Assembly (NCBI GenBank): GCA_021825925.1
Contig: JAKAFP010000003.1
Coordinates: 124,001-188,000, forward strand
DNA: 64,000 nucleotides
Origin: Chloroflexota bacterium
Lineage (GTDB): Bacteria; Chloroflexota; Anaerolineae; Anaerolineales; Anaerolineaceae
Reading direction: 5' to 3'
Shown here: piece by piece, positions 62,814 to 64,000 of the stretch
Layout of the letters: every line of letters begins with the position of its first letter
Position numbering within the stretch: position 1 is the stretch's first letter
Made by a program: the position numbers and the translations under genes
Notes under the pieces: model-generated
The model's input: only the letters and a program-made list of their open reading frames with translations
What the model was told of the DNA's origin: nothing
Database searches by the model: none

Positions 62814-63195
62814 GGATTAATTCCTTTCCACAGAAAACACAAAAAGATGTGGATAAACCGTATAAAAACTGTGGATAACACGGTAAGGACTGTGGACAAA
62901 AACATCCAAAAGATTCTCCTTCTCCGTGGATAAATGCTCTGCTTTTTTTACTTTTTTCCACCGAAAACAGGTTTTAAAATTCTTTCCGGTATAAACTGGA
63001 TTTCATCAACAATCCCCTGTGAAAAAGATAATTGCGTATATGTCCCATATATAGGGGCTGATCGAATACGAAGCCAATATATTGCCATCAACCAATGTAT
63101 TTATGATTTATCCACTTTTCCACAACCACTACTGTTACAACTATTTAACATTATTCTTTAAAAGAATAACTTAATCAGTACCGCACTTATCCACT
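62814..63195. other. Candidate replication origin (DnaA-box cluster)
   Basis: The gap holds many DnaA boxes (consensus TTATCCACA). Leftward boxes: TGTGGATAA at 62848-62856 and 62870-62878 (both exact), TGTGGACAA at 62891-62899, CGTGGATAA at 62925-62933. Rightward boxes: TTATCCACT at 63108-63116 and 63187-63195, TTTTCCACA at 63116-63124. The first three are spaced 21-22 bases (two helical turns). A weaker match is at 62824-62832. Between them lies ~170 bases of AT-rich DNA suited to unwinding. dnaA itself is not in this window. Confidence 0.75.
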
Positions 63196-63236
63196 CCCTA
63201 CAAAATATGACTATTTTTGATATCAACTATATAGTA

Positions 63237-63265
63237 TTGAAAGTGTGCATAATTTCTTGTACAAT
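63237..63265 (+). promoter_or_regulatory. Promoter of spoVS
   Basis: TTGAAA (63237-63242), 17-base spacer, TACAAT (63260-63265). Confidence 0.65.
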
Positions 63266-63339
63266 CTTTAATGAGTAGGCGTTATGCCCCCTTGGCTTAT
63301 TAAGAAAGACCATCGTTGATCCAGAAGGGAGTGGATAAA

Positions 63340-63600
63340 ATGGATGTAATCAAGGTCAAAGCCAATTCTCGCACAGCAGCTGTTGCGGGGGCCATCGCGG
63401 GTGTCGTGCGTGAACATAAACACGCAGATATACAGGCAATTGGTGCAGGTGCAGTTAACCAGGCCGTCAAAGCACTCGTCTTGGCAAAAGGTTATTTGGA
63501 AGAAGATGGAATAAAAATTGTCTGTTATCCAGAATTCGTTGATGTGGACATTGAAGGAAAAGTTCGCACAGCAATTAAATTAGTGGTAGATCCAATATAA
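63340..63600 (+). CDS. spoVS: Stage V sporulation protein S
   Basis: The 86-residue protein matches SpoVS at full length (MDVIKVKANSRTAAVAGAIA, GAGAVNQAVKALVLAKGYL). In Bacillus it affects late sporulation; the ALBA-like fold suggests nucleic-acid binding, and homologues occur in many non-sporulating bacteria. ATG 63340 has an AAGGGAG site. It sits directly next to the DnaA-box cluster. Confidence 0.95.
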   Translation: MDVIKVKANSRTAAVAGAIAGVVREHKHADIQAIGAGAVNQAVKALVLAKGYLEEDGIKIVCYPEFVDVDIEGKVRTAIKLVVDPI

Positions 63601-63630
63601 CCAATAATAATGGATGAAAGTTCACGACAG

Positions 63631-63662
63631 TTTTTAGCCTGATTGAAAAATCAGGCTTTTTT
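63631..63662. terminator. Bidirectional terminator
   Basis: Stem AGCCTGATT / AATCAGGCT, loop GAAA, with T-runs on both sides. It overlaps the 3' end of the convergent kinase gene. Confidence 0.85.
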
Positions 63663-64000
63663 AGTTTCTTCAGAGGTAAAGATCACTTCATCCTTGCCGG
63701 TTAATTTCTCTTGGATTTTGCTAATGATCAATTCAAGATGCCGCGGATGAGCAACATAATCCAGATCATCTGAAGGAACTGTGAGAACCGGACACAAGGT
63801 GAAATTATTGATCCAGTTTTCATAAAGTTCGTTTAATCTGGAGAGATATTCAGGTGCGATCTGCTGTTCATAATCACGGTTTCTGAGCGCAATGCGGTTT
63901 AATAAAGTTGGAACTGAGGCGCGCAGATAGATCATTAGATCAGGGGGAGGAAGATATTCAGCCAAGGTTCGATACAAAGAACGATAGGTTGTGTAATCAC
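63651..64000 (-). CDS. Deoxynucleoside kinase, C-terminal part (partial)
   Basis: The frame runs off the right edge; the last ~115 residues are present. They match the C-terminal half of the deoxynucleoside kinase family: DYTTYRSLYRTLAEYLPPPD, LIYLRASVPTLLNRI-like segment, and the LID-type RIALRNRDYEQQI. It is a paralogue of the gene at 61177. The annotated start would lie outside this window. Confidence 0.85.
   Translation of the reverse strand, partial: DYTTYRSLYRTLAEYLPPPDLMIYLRASVPTLLNRIALRNRDYEQQIAPEYLSRLNELYENWINNFTLCPVLTVPSDDLDYVAHPRHLELIISKIQEKLTGKDEVIFTSEETKKA

Overview
The window reads as a chromosomal segment of a Chloroflexota bacterium, most likely of the class Anaerolineae. This is inferred from gene content, not from a search: Thr/Pro-rich linkers in secreted proteins, a LysM/SdrD-like surface protein, a SARP-type regulator, SpoVS and a translin-like protein in a non-model background, an M42 peptidase, an FMN-riboswitch ABC importer of the type reported from Chloroflexus, and many GC-rich palindromic intergenic repeats. 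No rRNA, tRNA, CRISPR array, transposase or phage gene was recognised.

Layout. 1-3.7 kb: the end of a glutamate dehydrogenase gene, two small membrane proteins and urocanate hydratase. 3.7-7.3 kb: an AT-rich accessory patch (nucleotidyltransferase, small membrane protein, lipoprotein) with palindromic repeats, two of which flank the lipoprotein gene as direct repeats. 7.3-13 kb: a methyltransferase and a four-gene export-type ABC cassette (Yip1-like protein, ATPase, NEW3/CARDB-type secreted protein, MacB-like permease). 13-18.3 kb: a HicB/DinB-like protein, a probable 29-residue membrane microprotein, a radical-SAM enzyme, and a YtrA-regulated ABC system with tandemly duplicated membrane subunits. 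18.5-28 kb: MutS2, then a tight operon nadK, zinc-finger membrane protein, recN, SARP regulator. 28-34 kb: small membrane protein, EEP-family membrane protein plus acetyltransferase, the ssb, DUF3467, translin-like operon, a LysM surface protein and a sulfite-oxidase-like enzyme. 34-40 kb: GAF histidine kinase, holB, and an ABC importer behind an FMN riboswitch with its own terminator. 40-52.3 kb: clpC, two thioesterases, an M42 peptidase, Rrf2 regulator, MFS transporter, chemoreceptor, then hutI, an HD hydrolase and an inositol monophosphatase. 52.3-59 kb: a regulator/membrane pair, a MntA-HepT type pair, oligoendopeptidase F, and a 984-residue membrane-anchored NB-ARC/TPR protein. 59-64 kb: small regulators, a DinB protein, two deoxynucleoside kinases, an NTase-fold protein, a DnaA-box cluster that looks like a replication origin, and SpoVS.

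Strongest points: the FMN riboswitch (39780-39905) with its terminator, which assigns a generic NMT1-like transporter to riboflavin uptake; the origin-like DnaA-box region (62824-63195); the duplication scar between the paired permeases; the palindrome inside the histidine-kinase promoter; several probable leaderless genes; and the NB-ARC/TPR protein beside a MntA-HepT-like pair as a small defence-like neighbourhood.
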